Assembly (NCBI GenBank): GCA_033980235.1
Contig: CM067075.1
Location: 4,690,486-4,754,485 of the forward strand
Direction: 5' to 3'
Length of the DNA stretch: 64,000 bases
From: Diadema setosum
Taxonomy: Eukaryota; Echinodermata; Echinoidea; Diadematoida; Diadematidae
The notes beneath the pieces are model-generated. The model had not been told where the DNA came from and ran no database searches. It worked only from the letters and a program-made list of their open reading frames with translations. The position numbers were made by a program, and so were the translations under genes. Position 1 is the first letter of the stretch; each line of letters starts with the position of its first letter. Below are positions 1 to 11,140 of the stretch, piece by piece.

Positions 1-151
1 ACTAAACAGTCATCTTTGGGTTTCTGTATGGTTGACTTTGTGGGTTTGAAGGGGGAAAAGTGAAAAATAAACGTGTCTTCAAAATTTTTCGCTTGCCAAT
101 TTGGTAAGCATTTTTTCTTTTGCTCTGAAACACTTTCCCTACTCTGATTTT

Positions 152-765
152 TCAGTTGCCGCATGCAATTGGGTCAGATAGCACTAAGAATTTTCTGAAA
201 TACAATCTACCTATTAAATCAGTAGGTCCTACTAAATCAGTAGGTCCTATCGTCAGATTGTTATGACTTTGATTACCTCTGACTTCCGGATCCTTAATGC
301 GGCGACTTTTCTTGCTCTTTTTTCGTTTGTGCTCACGTTTCACATGCTTCCGCAGCATGTTCCGCTTGTGGAAGACAGCCGGGCACAGGTTGCACCGGTA
401 CATGGACTGGTCGCGGCCCACTCCGTGAATGCTCATGTGCATACGGCAGGAGGAGGACTGGGAGAACGTCTTGTAACAAATGTGGCACTGGTAGGGTCTC
501 TTTCCTGTGTGCGTCATCATGTGTCTTTTCAGGCCGCCATTGTCGGAAAAAGCTTTGCCGCACACATCACACTTATACGGTCTTTCCCCTGTGTGGGTTC
601 GCATATGTATTGTCATGTTAGAGATGTACTTGCCACAGAGTTTACAGGGTCTTGCACGCCTACTCAAAGGCCTGTCCAGTTTGCCTCTGTTCTTCCAAAC
701 ATTCTCCCGAGGAAAGGAATGCACAGCGGGTTCGAAATTTGTATTGAAGTGGATGGCATGAGAAC
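152..765 (-). CDS. Zinc-finger gene exon 3 (four C2H2 fingers, stop codon)
   Basis: The acceptor AACAG lies at 766-770 behind a long pyrimidine tract. The exon encodes residues 332-535. It carries a shortened finger (C-x2-C-x9-H-x3-H) and two standard fingers with canonical linkers. A fourth has C-x2-C-x12-H-x4-H spacing and is followed by a Lys/Arg-rich tail. A duplicated GPTDL motif lies near the C-terminus. The stop codon is at 152-154. No AATAAA is visible on the minus strand between 151 and 1, so the poly(A) site is probably outside the window. Confidence 0.85.
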
Positions 766-2317
766 CTGTTGGATCCACACAAAGAGATAGAGAAAGAGTG
801 TACACAATTGCAGTCAAAGGAGACCTCCGGATGATTTTCAGATTTTTACAATTGAACAACTATAAATTAGTTATACTGAGGACAGAGTTTCAGAATTTGT
901 GATAATTGGGATGAAGAGTAAGAATATTTTCAAAATTTAGAACAAATAGCCATTAACAAGGATGATGACATGGCAGAGTCACCATAAGAATGCACGAGTT
1001 GGGGCTCAAGGAAGCAGAACAAAAGAAGAAGGCATGCATACAGCTGTAGATTATACACAGGTGAACTCGCAAGCAAGTGGTATTTTAATGGAATTACACT
1101 GCTACATTTCTGAAATATGTGAACCTCCTATGTCATCATCCTTGTTCAGTGTAATTTGTTTAAGGCTTTTCAAAGTATTGTTTCTCTGCTCAAAAACCAC
1201 AATAAATTCCTCAAATCTATACATGGAGTTGTTGATTTATGTACTACATGATGCGAAATTATGAAAATCGTCTGGAATGTCCCTTTAACTACAGGAAATA
1301 GTGAGAAGGGTAAAAAGCCATGGTTTGATTACAGATGTATGACATTTGTCATTAAAGAAAAAGGTCTTGACCACATTCACCAGCAATCCCCCTCTGACCT
1401 TACAATGCACATCCAACATCACTGACATTTTGTCTTTTACTCTTTTTATGTCATGATGTACAAAGGAGGAGAAATCATTTCTCTGTTTAATCAGATAATA
1501 CTTGTCCAGTAACAATTTTCTAGAGATTCATAGCAAAGTGAAGAAATATTTACACAAATTATAAGCATATATAATTTTTCAAAGATTTCAAGATACTCAT
1601 CCCCTGTATTTACATATCATTAAAGATTACACCATTAAGATTTTATAAAAGTACAAACAACCATCGATTCTATATTTCATAGGTTTACTAAATTCTTCAA
1701 AGAAAAGCAATATAAACATTACTCAGTTTCTCCATAGGGGGATCCTGGGTATCTGCCTTTGCAAGCGTGAGGTGCATCGGATATACTTGATCCTTCTGTC
1801 GACGACTACCGGCAAGTGAGTCAACTTGCTCAGACGATTCCCTTTGAACAACTTGTAAACCTGCATCTGAGTGAAGTTTAATAGTGAGCATAGTGTTAAT
1901 CATGATAATGTAGCTCCTACATGCGCAATGCACTGCAGTCATACACCTGTACTGAGTCAGACGGATGAGTAACAAAATGTGCTTTAATACAGATTGATTT
2001 GTAAGGACTGCAGCATGCAGAAAAATTATGCTTCAATAATGCATGCAGTTTCATACTAATAAGATGATGTCTACAGCTGCACTCACTTGTAGCAAATCAG
2101 AGAGGGGATTATGGGATGAGAACAAGACATTTGAGTACACTTCTGCAATGCACAAAATGTAATTGTCCTTATGTGAGAACCATCATAATATGATGGTTCT
2201 CACATATCATATTACGGTAGTATATCATATTACCATTTCAAATGGTAGTATATTACACTACCATTTCAAAATCTTTGTAGGATTCATGGTGGTGGCACTT
2301 CACTCCCCCTACACACA

Positions 2318-2365
<48 letters not shown>

Positions 2366-5300
2366 TTTACATGTACTTGATCTACATCGATTCTGCTCAC
2401 TGAAGCTGGAAATAGAAAGTATTAGAGCCCAGATAACGTGTAACCCCAAGGAAACAGATATCAGGCTGTCAAAAAAAAAAAAACAACAAACAAAACACAC
2501 ACACAAAACATTCAAATATAAAAAAGATATGTACACCTATATTTCTAAATGGATACTACAGTACGAAGCTACATCAGATGAGTAGCAGAAAACAGCGGAC
2601 CTCTAGACCCCGTTGCTAGAAACTTGACTTGCTGTCAAACGCAACTTCACATTAAATACCAGTACTGCAGGCACAGAGCATTTGACTGCTTTTAAAGAAC
2701 CTTGCATTTCATTGCAGTTTACTTTTGATTCTTGTTCACAGATCCGAATTGAAAAAATAATAGCTGATGCTCTCAAAAAGGTACCAAATATATCCTTTCA
2801 GCCACTAAAGTGGCCCCATAGCAGTTTATGGGTTAATGCCAATTATTAAACCCATTCCTTACCGGAACCTGGTGTACAAGGATCCCATGGCATCAACTGA
2901 TATACGTAAAAGGAACCTGGCATACCAGGTTCCCAAAATGTACACAAGAGCCATGCATTTGCGGCCTAAATTCATTTTTTTTTTTTTTTTTTTTGCTGCC
3001 CACAAATATGGTTTTGATAGGAAGATTGAGTTTCTTTGATCAATATCTTTTCTCTTTCTGTATGAAAACTGTGTGTTTCACAGTATCATTCACCTTTTTT
3101 TATCCAATGTAGTGTGCACTTGTTTTAACATGAAACTTATAGGAAGATATGCGGAGCAATCAATGCAGAGCTCAGTAGACTTTGGCTACTGCTGACCCCA
3201 TTCAGGTGCACCTTTCTCTGTGTACCGTGAACGTCAATAATTTTGCACGATTAATTTTCCACGCTGAGCGGCTCAAAAGCACATTTGCGCAACCATCAAC
3301 CCATTCAATACGTGCAGAGAAAATCGTGAAGGTATTTTTGCAGGTTTTCGAATTGGCGCTAGTCAGAAGTCTTGCAAAAATATTCTCTTTTAAATTAATG
3401 TACCACAAAAATTCTGTTTACAGTATGAGAAATAATATTAACACACTGGTAGTGACTATGCCCTTGTTGCTACAATCTCGGCAGTTTGTATTACAAAGCA
3501 ACCAAAAACACAACTAGCTATCAAAGTTGCATTTGATATTTGTGTACGAAATCAAATACAAGTCCTTTCAGCAATAAGTCCATTGCTGAAAGGACTTGCT
3601 TTATAAACATTTAAAGTTATGTACCATTTTGGGGACTTGGGTTTTATTTTTCGAGTTGTGTTCAAACGCCAAGTTTCTGGCACCATGACATGAGTTGGAA
3701 ACACAATTTCAAAAGACCTGTACCCTCCCCTGGGACTGCAACAACAAAGTTTCGTCAATTCTGTACAACTAGCATGCTTCACAAACTAATTTAAGTAGTT
3801 ACCTCTGGCTGCATCCTGTTCAGCTTGTTGAACATTTTCAAGGTGTGCGCGAGTTGTTAAATGTCTCTGTAATTTGCTGGGCCTCCCAAATATTTTCTTG
3901 CACACATCACATTTATTCATATTTTCGCTCGGCATCTTGATTCCATGCTCAAGCAGGTGAAAGCGAAGGGAGGACTTGAGACCAAAAACCTTCAAGCACT
4001 TGTGACAACGGAAAGATGTACGCGATTCTCCAGCTTCACTCACAAGCTTTGATGACTCTGGTATTGGAGGATGCTCCTCATAGATATTATCCTTTTTGTG
4101 CTGACAATAGCGTCCACTCAGTGCAGTGTAAGTAGCACATTTCTTTGGATTCCGTTGGCTTATAGAATTCTCTGCTCGCATGTGGATCACAACATGTCGG
4201 ATCATATCAGACCTGCGAGCAAAACATTTGCAACACTCCTTACACTTGAAAGCCTGTCCTCCAGTGTCCCTTCGGACGAACGTAATGTACAATTCGTTGT
4301 CGTCTTCACCTTCATCAGCACTGCTGTCACTGTTGCCGACAACATTGCCTGGAACTACAACAGTATTGCCAAGAGTATCTATACTGTTGCCAGGAATATC
4401 ATCATTGTTAACAGAGTTATTAGGCAGCATGTGTGCTGTGCTGGAATTTCCAAGAGCTTCTAGGTTTCCTTCTTCCTCAGACAGGTCTTCAAATCCTGAA
4501 GGGAAATCTCCCTCTTCCACTTGTACTTTTGAGCCTTCACTGTGAGAGTCAACTTCAATGAATCCATCAGAGTCTATACCATCTGGATTTATGTACACAG
4601 TATAAGAAGGAACAGGAACAAATACATTGTAGGTTTACATACTGTATGTACGGTATATACAATGTATATAGGGCTAGACATTAGCAGTGGCCTGGGCCAC
4701 TTAAAAATGATGTCGGGCCAACAAATTTCCAAAAAGGTTATCTTTTGACTGCCCTATAAAATGGAATGTTGTAAAACATTCCTTTTTATTTTGGGGCTAC
4801 CAAAATGTCAAATTTTAGGATTTTAGACGGCCCAATCAGGCCATCAAATGTTAGTGTCAAGCAATGAGATAACTCTTGATTCAGCTCTAGGGAGACATTG
4901 TGTGGGAAACACAGAACTAACAATGTCATCAGTATCCAAAGCAAGTGACTGAATGGAATAGTATACTGATTCAAAGATTCTATTAATTTTCGGTTTCTGG
5001 GTCCCCCAAGGGCCCCGAAAGGGGGCATGGTGTCAATTTGAATATATCAGCGAGACTCTATCCACCTATGGATGCTCCCTCCTAAATTTGGTAAAAAATC
5101 TGGGTTTTGCAATGTAAAAGAACCTGAAAATGTAACTTAATGCATGATGGACAACAAATGATTATAACTATGCTTTCAACAAAAAACTTGAAATGTCGCT
5201 TTGGCGACTGGTATGCCCCCGCCATAATGCATGATTTTCCCAATAGGTCTAGATAGTACATGTGGACAATGTGTGATTACATTTTCACAAAATTGGCAAA

Positions 5301-8015
5301 ATATTGAAATTACAAGTTTGTCACAAATGTGTTGAATGTTCACCTTCCTTGACCTAGGTTTAATTGGATGAAAAGGAGAGCATGTATCTAGGGATTTAAG
5401 GACTTAAACTCGACTTTGACCCATTCATACATTTAGGCATTGAGTAATTTTCAAGGTACAGGTGTGGAGAAAAAGTGCAATTTCTGAATTGAATAGTAAA
5501 TTGTTACGATTTTCATCTGGCCCTTGACCCCAAAATTCATAAGATAATCACTTTCAGGTAGAACATGCATAATATGTACTAAGTTTCAAGATAACTTGAG
5601 CCACTTCCGAGATATGGAGGAAAAAGTTAGTTCAGCACTTTCACTTGATCTTTGACCTTTTGACCTTTGAGGCAAAAAAAGAAGAAAAAAAAAAAACTTT
5701 CCAGAGAATTTCCATTAGGTTACACATGTATGCATACACCAAGTGTAAAAAAAAAATAACCCTGCTGGCATTGCATGATAGGAGGGAAATAGTAAAATTC
5801 TGAAGTGTTGCACTTGACCTTTGACCCCTGACCTTTGACCCCATGAACCCTACATTCTCTAGATAATCACTTCCAGTCAGTATATGTATATACTATGTTC
5901 CATGAAGATACCTTGAACAATTTTCCAAGGTATGGAGAAAAAAAAAAGTTTTAATATTTTTACTTGACCTTTTGACCTTTGACCTTATGACCCAAACTTT
6001 CACCAGAGAATCTTAATTGGGTAATACATGTATACACTAAGTTTCAAGAAAATATCTTCAGGCATTCAATAGATATGGTGGAAATAGTGAAATTTTAGGT
6101 ATTTGACGCTGACCTTTTGACCTTTGACCTTTGACCTCATGACCCAAACTTTCACCAGAGAATCTTAATTGGGTAATACATGTATACACTAAGTTTCAAG
6201 AAAATATCTTCAGGCATTCAACAGATATGGTGAAAATAGTGAAATTTTATGTATTTGACCTTGACCTTTTGACCTTTGACCTTGAGTATGTGCACCCAAA
6301 AGTTGATAGGCACAACTTCACCCCCTAATACACATACATGCCAAGTTTCATTAGGATACCTCAACAGGTTTTGATAGTTACCTTGTCCACAAAATTCATT
6401 ATGGACGGACGGAAGGACGGACGGACGGACGGACGGACGGACAACCCGAAAACATAATGCCTCCGGCACCACTTCGTGGCGGAGGCATAAAAAACAAAAA
6501 AAAAAGTACTCTGTGAACACGCAGCCATCAATAATACATTTATGATGGACCAAACAATCTTCAACTTTGATTACCAAATACACTTGCACATGCACAAGCA
6601 TGCAATACAAGTGATATGAATTTATATTGCCAATGAGAGAGGAAGACAAAAGTCCAGAAAATTGAGAGAAAAACAGACACACTGGAGAGTGGCCTCTTTG
6701 ACCCCGTTTACAGTGCGGGGCTGGGTCGAGCCGCGGCCGAGCCCAGTCTCAATTGCGAGGCTGAGCCCCGTAATTTTGTCCGTTTACACTGCCGGGCTCG
6801 GCCGCGCTTTTGATTCAAATGTTTCAATATTTTGTCGTAGTGGCGCTCTGCTTGTAAACAAACGCAACTTGGTATAGTCTGGTTTTCAGACTCTTTGTCA
6901 ACTGGATTCCGTGGCGACAAAGTCGCCATTCGGGCAAAGGCCTTTGCCGAAGGAAAAAATTGAGTATATGAATATAAGAACGACCCAAGTCCATGGATGA
7001 CCATTTCAAGTAAACTTAAAAAAACTTCATATTTTTTTTTATTTGTCCAATAATATTCTATCTAACTGTGATGGGAAGGCAACATTGTATATACAATTTA
7101 GAACATATATTATTATGACAATTAACATTTATATTAATTGTGGAGAGGCCATTTTGTGTGATGGACTTGGGTCGTTCTTTGATTCATATGGACTTGGGTC
7201 GTTCTTTGATTCATATACATGATATTCTGCTATAGAGATGAGAGAAGGACGAGAGAGGGCGCTATAATATGAATGTAAGAACGACCCAAGTCCTTCATGT
7301 TTACATTCATATAAGATTTAACTCATTTATTTCAGGCACTTCTGGGGGTAATTAGGATTTATCATTTATACACAAGATGAGTCCATGCATAAGCTACAAT
7401 TTCCCATGTCAAACTAAATTTGGCCAAAAATTGGACTTGGGTCGTTCTTATATTCATATACTCAATTGTTTGCAGGACAAAACCACCTTAAACTATACTA
7501 GTTTTTGACGTTGAGGTGGTTAATATCCTGAATAGCGAAATAGTACAGGCAGAGGGTTTGGAAGCCAGACTAAAATTGGCCGCGCATTTGGCCCAGTTTG
7601 CGTTTACACTGAGAAAAGGCCGGGTTCGGCCGCGGCCGAGACCACCTCCAGAGCGTGGCCAAATGCGAGGCCAATTTTGGCCTCGCATTTGGCCTTTTGT
7701 GCGTTTACACTGAAATGAAGGTGGGCTCGGCCGCGGCCGAGCCTCGCGCTGTAAACGGGGTCGAGGAGAGTTTCCTCTCTTCTTCTAACTTGACGATTTA
7801 CCTTGCATTTCTTCTGATGGTGATGTTGCTGGCGACAAAAAACTTGGCACCAGTTCCGCAGTTGACACTTCTGCCGACACAAGGTCAAAATCGTCTTCTC
7901 CAATATTTTCTCCATTTCCTTCTGTGTCACCTTTCCTGCCTTCATTTTCTCCTCCATCACCTTCTCCTTGCTCTCCTTCCTCAAAGTGTTCCTGTTTAAT
8001 CCATGAGACATCCAT
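152..8015 (-). CDS. C2H2 zinc-finger protein, complete three-exon CDS (535 aa)
   Basis: The CDS is complement(join(152..765, 3803..4582, 7802..8015)), 1608 nt. Splice phases match at both junctions: exon 1 ends with G of a GAT codon and exon 2 ends with G of a GGT codon. All four splice sites are GT/AG, and two acceptors follow pyrimidine-rich tracts. The protein has an acidic Glu/Asp/Gly-rich N-terminus (residues 1-180) with an IKQE stretch near residue 6. Seven C2H2-type fingers lie at about residues 185-205, 264-284, 296-318, 372-389, 397-417, 425-445 and 456-477. A basic Lys/Arg tail at 478-489 could be a nuclear localisation signal. TGERPY and TGKRPY linkers join fingers 4-6. The family usually binds DNA in the nucleus; the target is unknown. 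The start is the first in-frame ATG after an in-frame TAG and has a good context (ACCATGG). The finger at 372-389 is three residues short. Confidence 0.82.
2170..2206. repeat. Perfect inverted repeat, 18-bp arms
   Basis: The arms at 2170-2187 and 2189-2206 are perfect reverse complements with a one-base spacer. Further A/T-rich inverted segments follow to about 2270 (repeated TACCATTTCAAA and ATGGTAGTATAT-like pieces), so this may be the end of a foldback element. Confidence 0.8.
2311..2363. repeat. (CA)n microsatellite
   Basis: A nearly pure run of CA dinucleotides with one interruption (AA) near its start. It lies in intron 2 of the zinc-finger gene. Confidence 0.95.
3559..3598. repeat. 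Perfect 17-bp hairpin with 6-base loop
   Basis: Arms 3559-3575 and 3582-3598 are exact reverse complements around the loop AAGTCC. It lies in intron 2 of the zinc-finger gene about 200 bases from exon 2. It is shorter than a typical animal pre-miRNA, so it is listed as a structural repeat only. Confidence 0.8.
3803..4582 (-). CDS. Zinc-finger gene exon 2 (acidic region and three C2H2 fingers)
   Basis: The acceptor CCAG lies at 4583-4586 after a T/C-rich stretch, and the donor is AGAG|GTAACT at 3801-3806. The exon encodes residues 72-332. It has a Ser/Asp/Glu-rich low-complexity part with repeated PGN motifs, then three C2H2 fingers. The first and second have the standard C-x2-C-x12-H-x3-H spacing. 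The third ends H-x5-H. The fingers are separated by long linkers of about 58 and 11 residues instead of the usual TGEKP type. Confidence 0.82.
5177..6491 (+). mobile_element. Pearl/HINE-like non-autonomous element, family 1, copy a
   Basis: One end (5177-5240) carries a CGCTTTGGCG inverted motif and a short stretch ending CCATAATGC. The body holds repeated units of roughly 130-180 bp, each with TGACCTTTGACC-type tracts (about 5640, 5815, 5965, 6115, 6255). Next comes a (GGAC)n microsatellite (6405-6441) and a terminal imperfect hairpin ATGCCTCCGG...CGGAGGCAT (6459-6489). This plan (end, tandem core, ACGG microsatellite, terminal hairpin) is that of bivalve pearl elements and Helentron-associated HINEs. 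A copy in the opposite orientation is at 41594-42909. There is no coding capacity. Confidence 0.65.
6405..6441. repeat. (GGAC)n microsatellite within pearl-like element
   Basis: A nearly perfect tetranucleotide run just before the terminal hairpin of the 5177-6491 element. Confidence 0.9.
6700..7762 (+). mobile_element. TIR transposon (GACCCCGTTTACAG ends), copy 1, non-autonomous
   Basis: The ends GACCCCGTTTACAG (6700-6713) and its reverse complement (7749-7762) bound a GC-rich, foldback-like sequence with several CGGCCGCGG-type and GTTTACACTG motifs. The related copy at 25128-25856 lies in the opposite orientation. Comparing the two shows that bases ~6960-7465 are an insertion absent from the other copy. 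No transposase ORF is present and no clear target-site duplication is visible, so the superfamily is not assigned. Confidence 0.75.
6960..7465 (+). mobile_element. MITE nested in the TIR transposon
   Basis: TIRs of about 33 bp begin TTGAGTATATGAATATAAG and contain ACGACCCAAGTCC. Two further direct copies of GGACTTGGGTCGTTCTTTG lie near 7165-7210, and an inverted copy lies near 7280-7300. The uninterrupted sister sequence in the 25128-25856 element confirms the insertion point. Confidence 0.75.
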
Positions 8016-8044
8016 GGTGTTGGTCTAAAGTTCTCGCACAGTTC
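7802..8044 (-). CDS. Zinc-finger gene exon 1 (5' UTR end plus coding 7802-8015)
   Basis: The exon starts after a TTGCAG acceptor at about 8045-8050, so at least one untranslated exon lies further upstream (higher coordinates) and was not located. Bases 8016-8044 are 5' UTR with an in-frame TAG 9-12 bases before the ATG. The coding part gives 71 residues plus one base, very rich in Glu, Gly and Asp. The donor is AAG|GTAAAT. The end of a TIR transposon (6700-7762) lies about 40 bases inside the following intron. Confidence 0.75.
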
Positions 8045-9860
8045 CTGCAAGATTTTCCATATATGTACAATAGGTATAAAAGAGAGAGAGAGAAGGTAAT
8101 AACAATTCTAACAAACATACAGGGGAAATCCAGTCTTAAATAAGTTAGTCTGATAAGAAAGAGTAAAATATTACGAGTTCAATGGTATGATTTTGATCGA
8201 AATCAGATGAAAAATAATGAAGTTATAAGTATAGTTATTCAATATAGTTATTCATGCCACAAAAAAGGCCATCGGCTCCAATTCACAAAAATTTCATGCC
8301 GCGAATACCGTAAATCATGTTTTACAATCGTTTGCTGTAAAACTTTGCAATTTCCAGTATGTAAGTCAAACGCAATTATATCCGAGGCTCAAATCCTTGT
8401 ACAAACTAATAACTATTCTGAAGTTATTCAACAAGGAATAACATGTTTCAGACTTCAATGACAGAAAATGGAATTTTTGTCCTTTTTTTTGTACTCGATC
8501 AATAGAAAATTGCGAGGGTATGACATGGTTAGCTCACTCATTTCCATTTTATATCCACTGTACAAGAACTGTTTTGCACAAAATAGCAAAACTTCAAAAT
8601 GTAATTTTGTTTCCCTTATTTTTCATCATATATAAGCTGTATAAGCTGTTATTTTTGCAAGGGTTTTATTTTTGCAAATTTCGCGAATTACACTCAGATC
8701 GCGAATTTAACATGCGAAAATATTGCATTTTGCTAAAAGGTAATACTGCCTTAAAGATTCCTTTGGCGTCAATTCACAAAAATGTCTTTGACCTCTTCAT
8801 TCACTAAAATATGTGTAAGCAAAAATAACAGCTTATAACAGTACTATTATACAGAATATGCATTTTTAACAGACTTCAGTGACAATCATACAATGTGTGT
8901 GAAATATCTAATTTAAATAAAACTGGATTGCACTCATTTAATAATGCATTGACTGGCAAATTAAAGGTCAATGTACAGTAGCATCATGGTCATAGGTCAC
9001 AGAAAAGTGGAGTATTTTCTTACATTAAGGGACTACAAGTGAGATTCATGAATAATCATTGACTGATTCTATCAAAAATTGTTTAGTGTCGACATTGTTT
9101 TGTGTTTTTCGCTTCCAGAATGAAGGAGAACTCTTGTGGCTCTATGCTCGATAATACATGTAACACGCATTTCAGCTAGCTGCTGAAGGTTGCAATACTG
9201 CAGGCCTCAAATTTTATCAAATTTGGGTGAAGGTAACTTTTCAGTGAAGAGGTATAATTCCAGTAATATCAGCCTCATCAGAATGTACACAACACAGCAG
9301 AATTCAGAACGTACATAACAAACGTTATGAACATTTAGTACAAATTTGTAGCACATATTCACAACTCATTTCCACGCAAACACTTCACATTTTGCACTGT
9401 AATGCAGCACTACACTTCTTCCTTTTTTTTTCCCCCTCATACTTCCCTCTCTCTCTTTATTGCCACTCAGTGAGTGGTGACTTAATCATATTCTTACATG
9501 CAGTATGTCATATTTGTTTAGATAATTATTTCTGAGGCCACTTTTCTCGTCAAGCATTTGCTTATGGTCTCCTGTATTTCTGATATCCAGAGTTGCTTAA
9601 TTTGTCTTTTGAACAATAGACACAAAGGATCCTACAGATATGTTTGCATAAAATATTACTTATATGATGCATAAAATAAATGGCCTGCTTGTTTTCACTT
9701 TGCATTGTTAGAAAAATGTTGGCCATCTGAATTAATCATTTATCTGTTTTAACTGTCAGATTCAAATCATATTGTGCTCAATTAGTTTGTTTAATTGACT
9801 TTATATTTAATTTACACGTATAATGAAAAATTCTGAAATCAAATCAAAGCAAGTCAAATC
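8045..9860. other. Non-coding region upstream of the zinc-finger gene
   Basis: No supported gene. It probably includes further 5' untranslated exon(s) and the promoter of the minus-strand zinc-finger gene, which I could not pinpoint. A small MITE lies at 8640-8837. The rest is AT-rich unique sequence. Confidence 0.5.
8640..8837. mobile_element. Small MITE
   Basis: The ends TATAAGCTGTTATTTTTGC (8640-8658) and its near reverse complement GCAAAAATAACAGCTTATA (8819-8837) bound about 200 bp. Internal TTTCGCGAATT and GCGAATTT motifs are present. There is no ORF. Confidence 0.7.
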
Positions 9861-11140
9861 AAACAAGGAAAAGTAGAAATTACGCGGTGCGTAATATATG
9901 TCCCCGCCAGAAGTAGCATTTAGTAGCAAAATGTACAATATAGGTAAAAAGATGAAGGTCAAAGGTCAAAGAAGTCAAAGGTCAAAATTCTATGTAGAAG
10001 TTTTGAAGCCCTCACCTAGTGCCATCACATAAAGCAAACGGAATCGAAATCGGGTTAGAAATGGCGAAGGAGTAGCATTTTGTAGCCAATGTACAATATA
10101 GGTAAAAAAATCAAGGTCAAAGGTCAAAGAAGTCAAAGGTCAAAATTCTGTGTAGAAGTTTTGAAGCCCTCACCTAGTGCCATCACTTAAAGCAAACGGA
10201 ATTGAAATCGGGTTACAAATGGCAAAGGAGTAGCATTTTGTAGCAAAATGTACAATATAGGTCAAAAATCAAGGTCAAAGGTCAAAGAAGTCAAAAGTCA
10301 AAATTCTGTGTAGAAGTTTTGAAGCCCTCACCTAGTGCCATCACATAAAGCAAACGGAATCAAAATCGGGTTAGAAATGGTGAAGGAGTAGCATTTTGTA
10401 GGCAATGTACAATAAACATAGGTCAAAAATCAAGGTCAAAGGTCAAAGAAGTCAAAGGTCAAAATTCTGTGTAGAAGTTTTGAAGCCCTCACCTAGTGCC
10501 ATCATTTAAAGCAAACGGAATTGAAATCGGGTTACAAATGGCGAAGGAGTAGCATTTTGTAGCAAAATGTACAATATAGGTCAAAAATCAAGGTCAAAGG
10601 TCAAAGAAGTCAAAGGTCAAAATTCTGTGTAGACGTTTTGAAGCCCTCACCTAGTGCCATCATTTAAAGCAAACGGAATTGAAATCGGGTTACAAATGGC
10701 AAAGGAGTAGCATTTTGTAGCAAAATGTACAATATAGGTCAAAAATCAAGGTCAAAGGTCAAAGAAGTCAAAGGTCAAAATTCTGTGTAGAAGTTTTGAA
10801 GCCCTCACCTAGTGCCATCATATAAAGCAAACAGAATCAAAATCGGGTTAGAAATGGCAAAGGAGTAGCATTTTGAAGCAAAATGTACAATATAGGTCAA
10901 AGGTCAAGGTCAAAGGTCACAATTGAAATTCTGTATAGAAGTTTCAAAGCTCCCATGTAGTGCTATCATATAAAGCAAACAGAATCAAAATCGGGTTAGA
11001 AATGGCGGAGTAGCATTTTGAACATTTTGATCACACACGGACGCACACACGGACGGACACACGGACGGACGGACACACGGACACACACACGTACGGAGCC
11101 CGTTTCATAGTCCCCTGCTCGAACTCGTTCGGCGGGGACA
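9861..11140 (+). mobile_element. Pearl/HINE-like element, family 2, copy a (seven ~160-bp units)
   Basis: The left end holds a perfect ATTACGC/GCGTAAT hairpin followed by TGTCCCCGCC. About seven tandem units of ~160 bp follow. Each carries AAGGTCAAAGGTCAAAG, a second TCAAAGGTCAAAATTC tract and the string GAAGCCCTCACCTAGTGCCA. Next comes a CGGACG/CACACGGA microsatellite (11036-11095) and a terminal imperfect hairpin GTCCCC...GGGGAC ending GGCGGGGACA. A shorter copy at 19488-20194 has the same ends but fewer units, so unit number varies between insertions. The architecture matches pearl/HINE elements. There is no ORF. Confidence 0.7.

Larger units (their letters stand above)
766..3802 (-). other. 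Intron 2 of the zinc-finger gene
   Basis: This 3.0-kb stretch has no supported exon. It contains a perfect 18-bp-arm hairpin (2170-2206), a CA microsatellite, a 9-bp hairpin (2912-2933), an oligo-T run near 2977-2993 and a 17-bp hairpin (3559-3598). Confidence 0.7.
4583..7801 (-). other. Intron 1 of the zinc-finger gene, filled with transposons
   Basis: The 3.2-kb intron contains a pearl/HINE-like element (5177-6491) and a TIR transposon with a second element nested inside it (6700-7762). Bases 4583-5176 hold no recognised feature. No additional exon was found, and the flanking splice phases match directly. Confidence 0.7.

Noticed and set aside
263..790. Plus-strand open frame of 175 codons
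   Set aside because: It overlaps the zinc-finger exon on the other strand, whose fingers are unmistakable; the plus frame has no domain.
3559..3598. Pre-miRNA
   Set aside because: The stem is only 17 bp and too short for a usual animal precursor; no mature-like arm can be argued.
7604..8050. 148-codon minus-strand frame overlapping exon 1
   Set aside because: It reads the zinc-finger exon 1 in another frame and continues through the splice donor into the transposon.
9900..11030. CRISPR-like array
   Set aside because: Regular spacing comes from ~160-bp tandem units with little unique spacer, within a eukaryotic mobile element.
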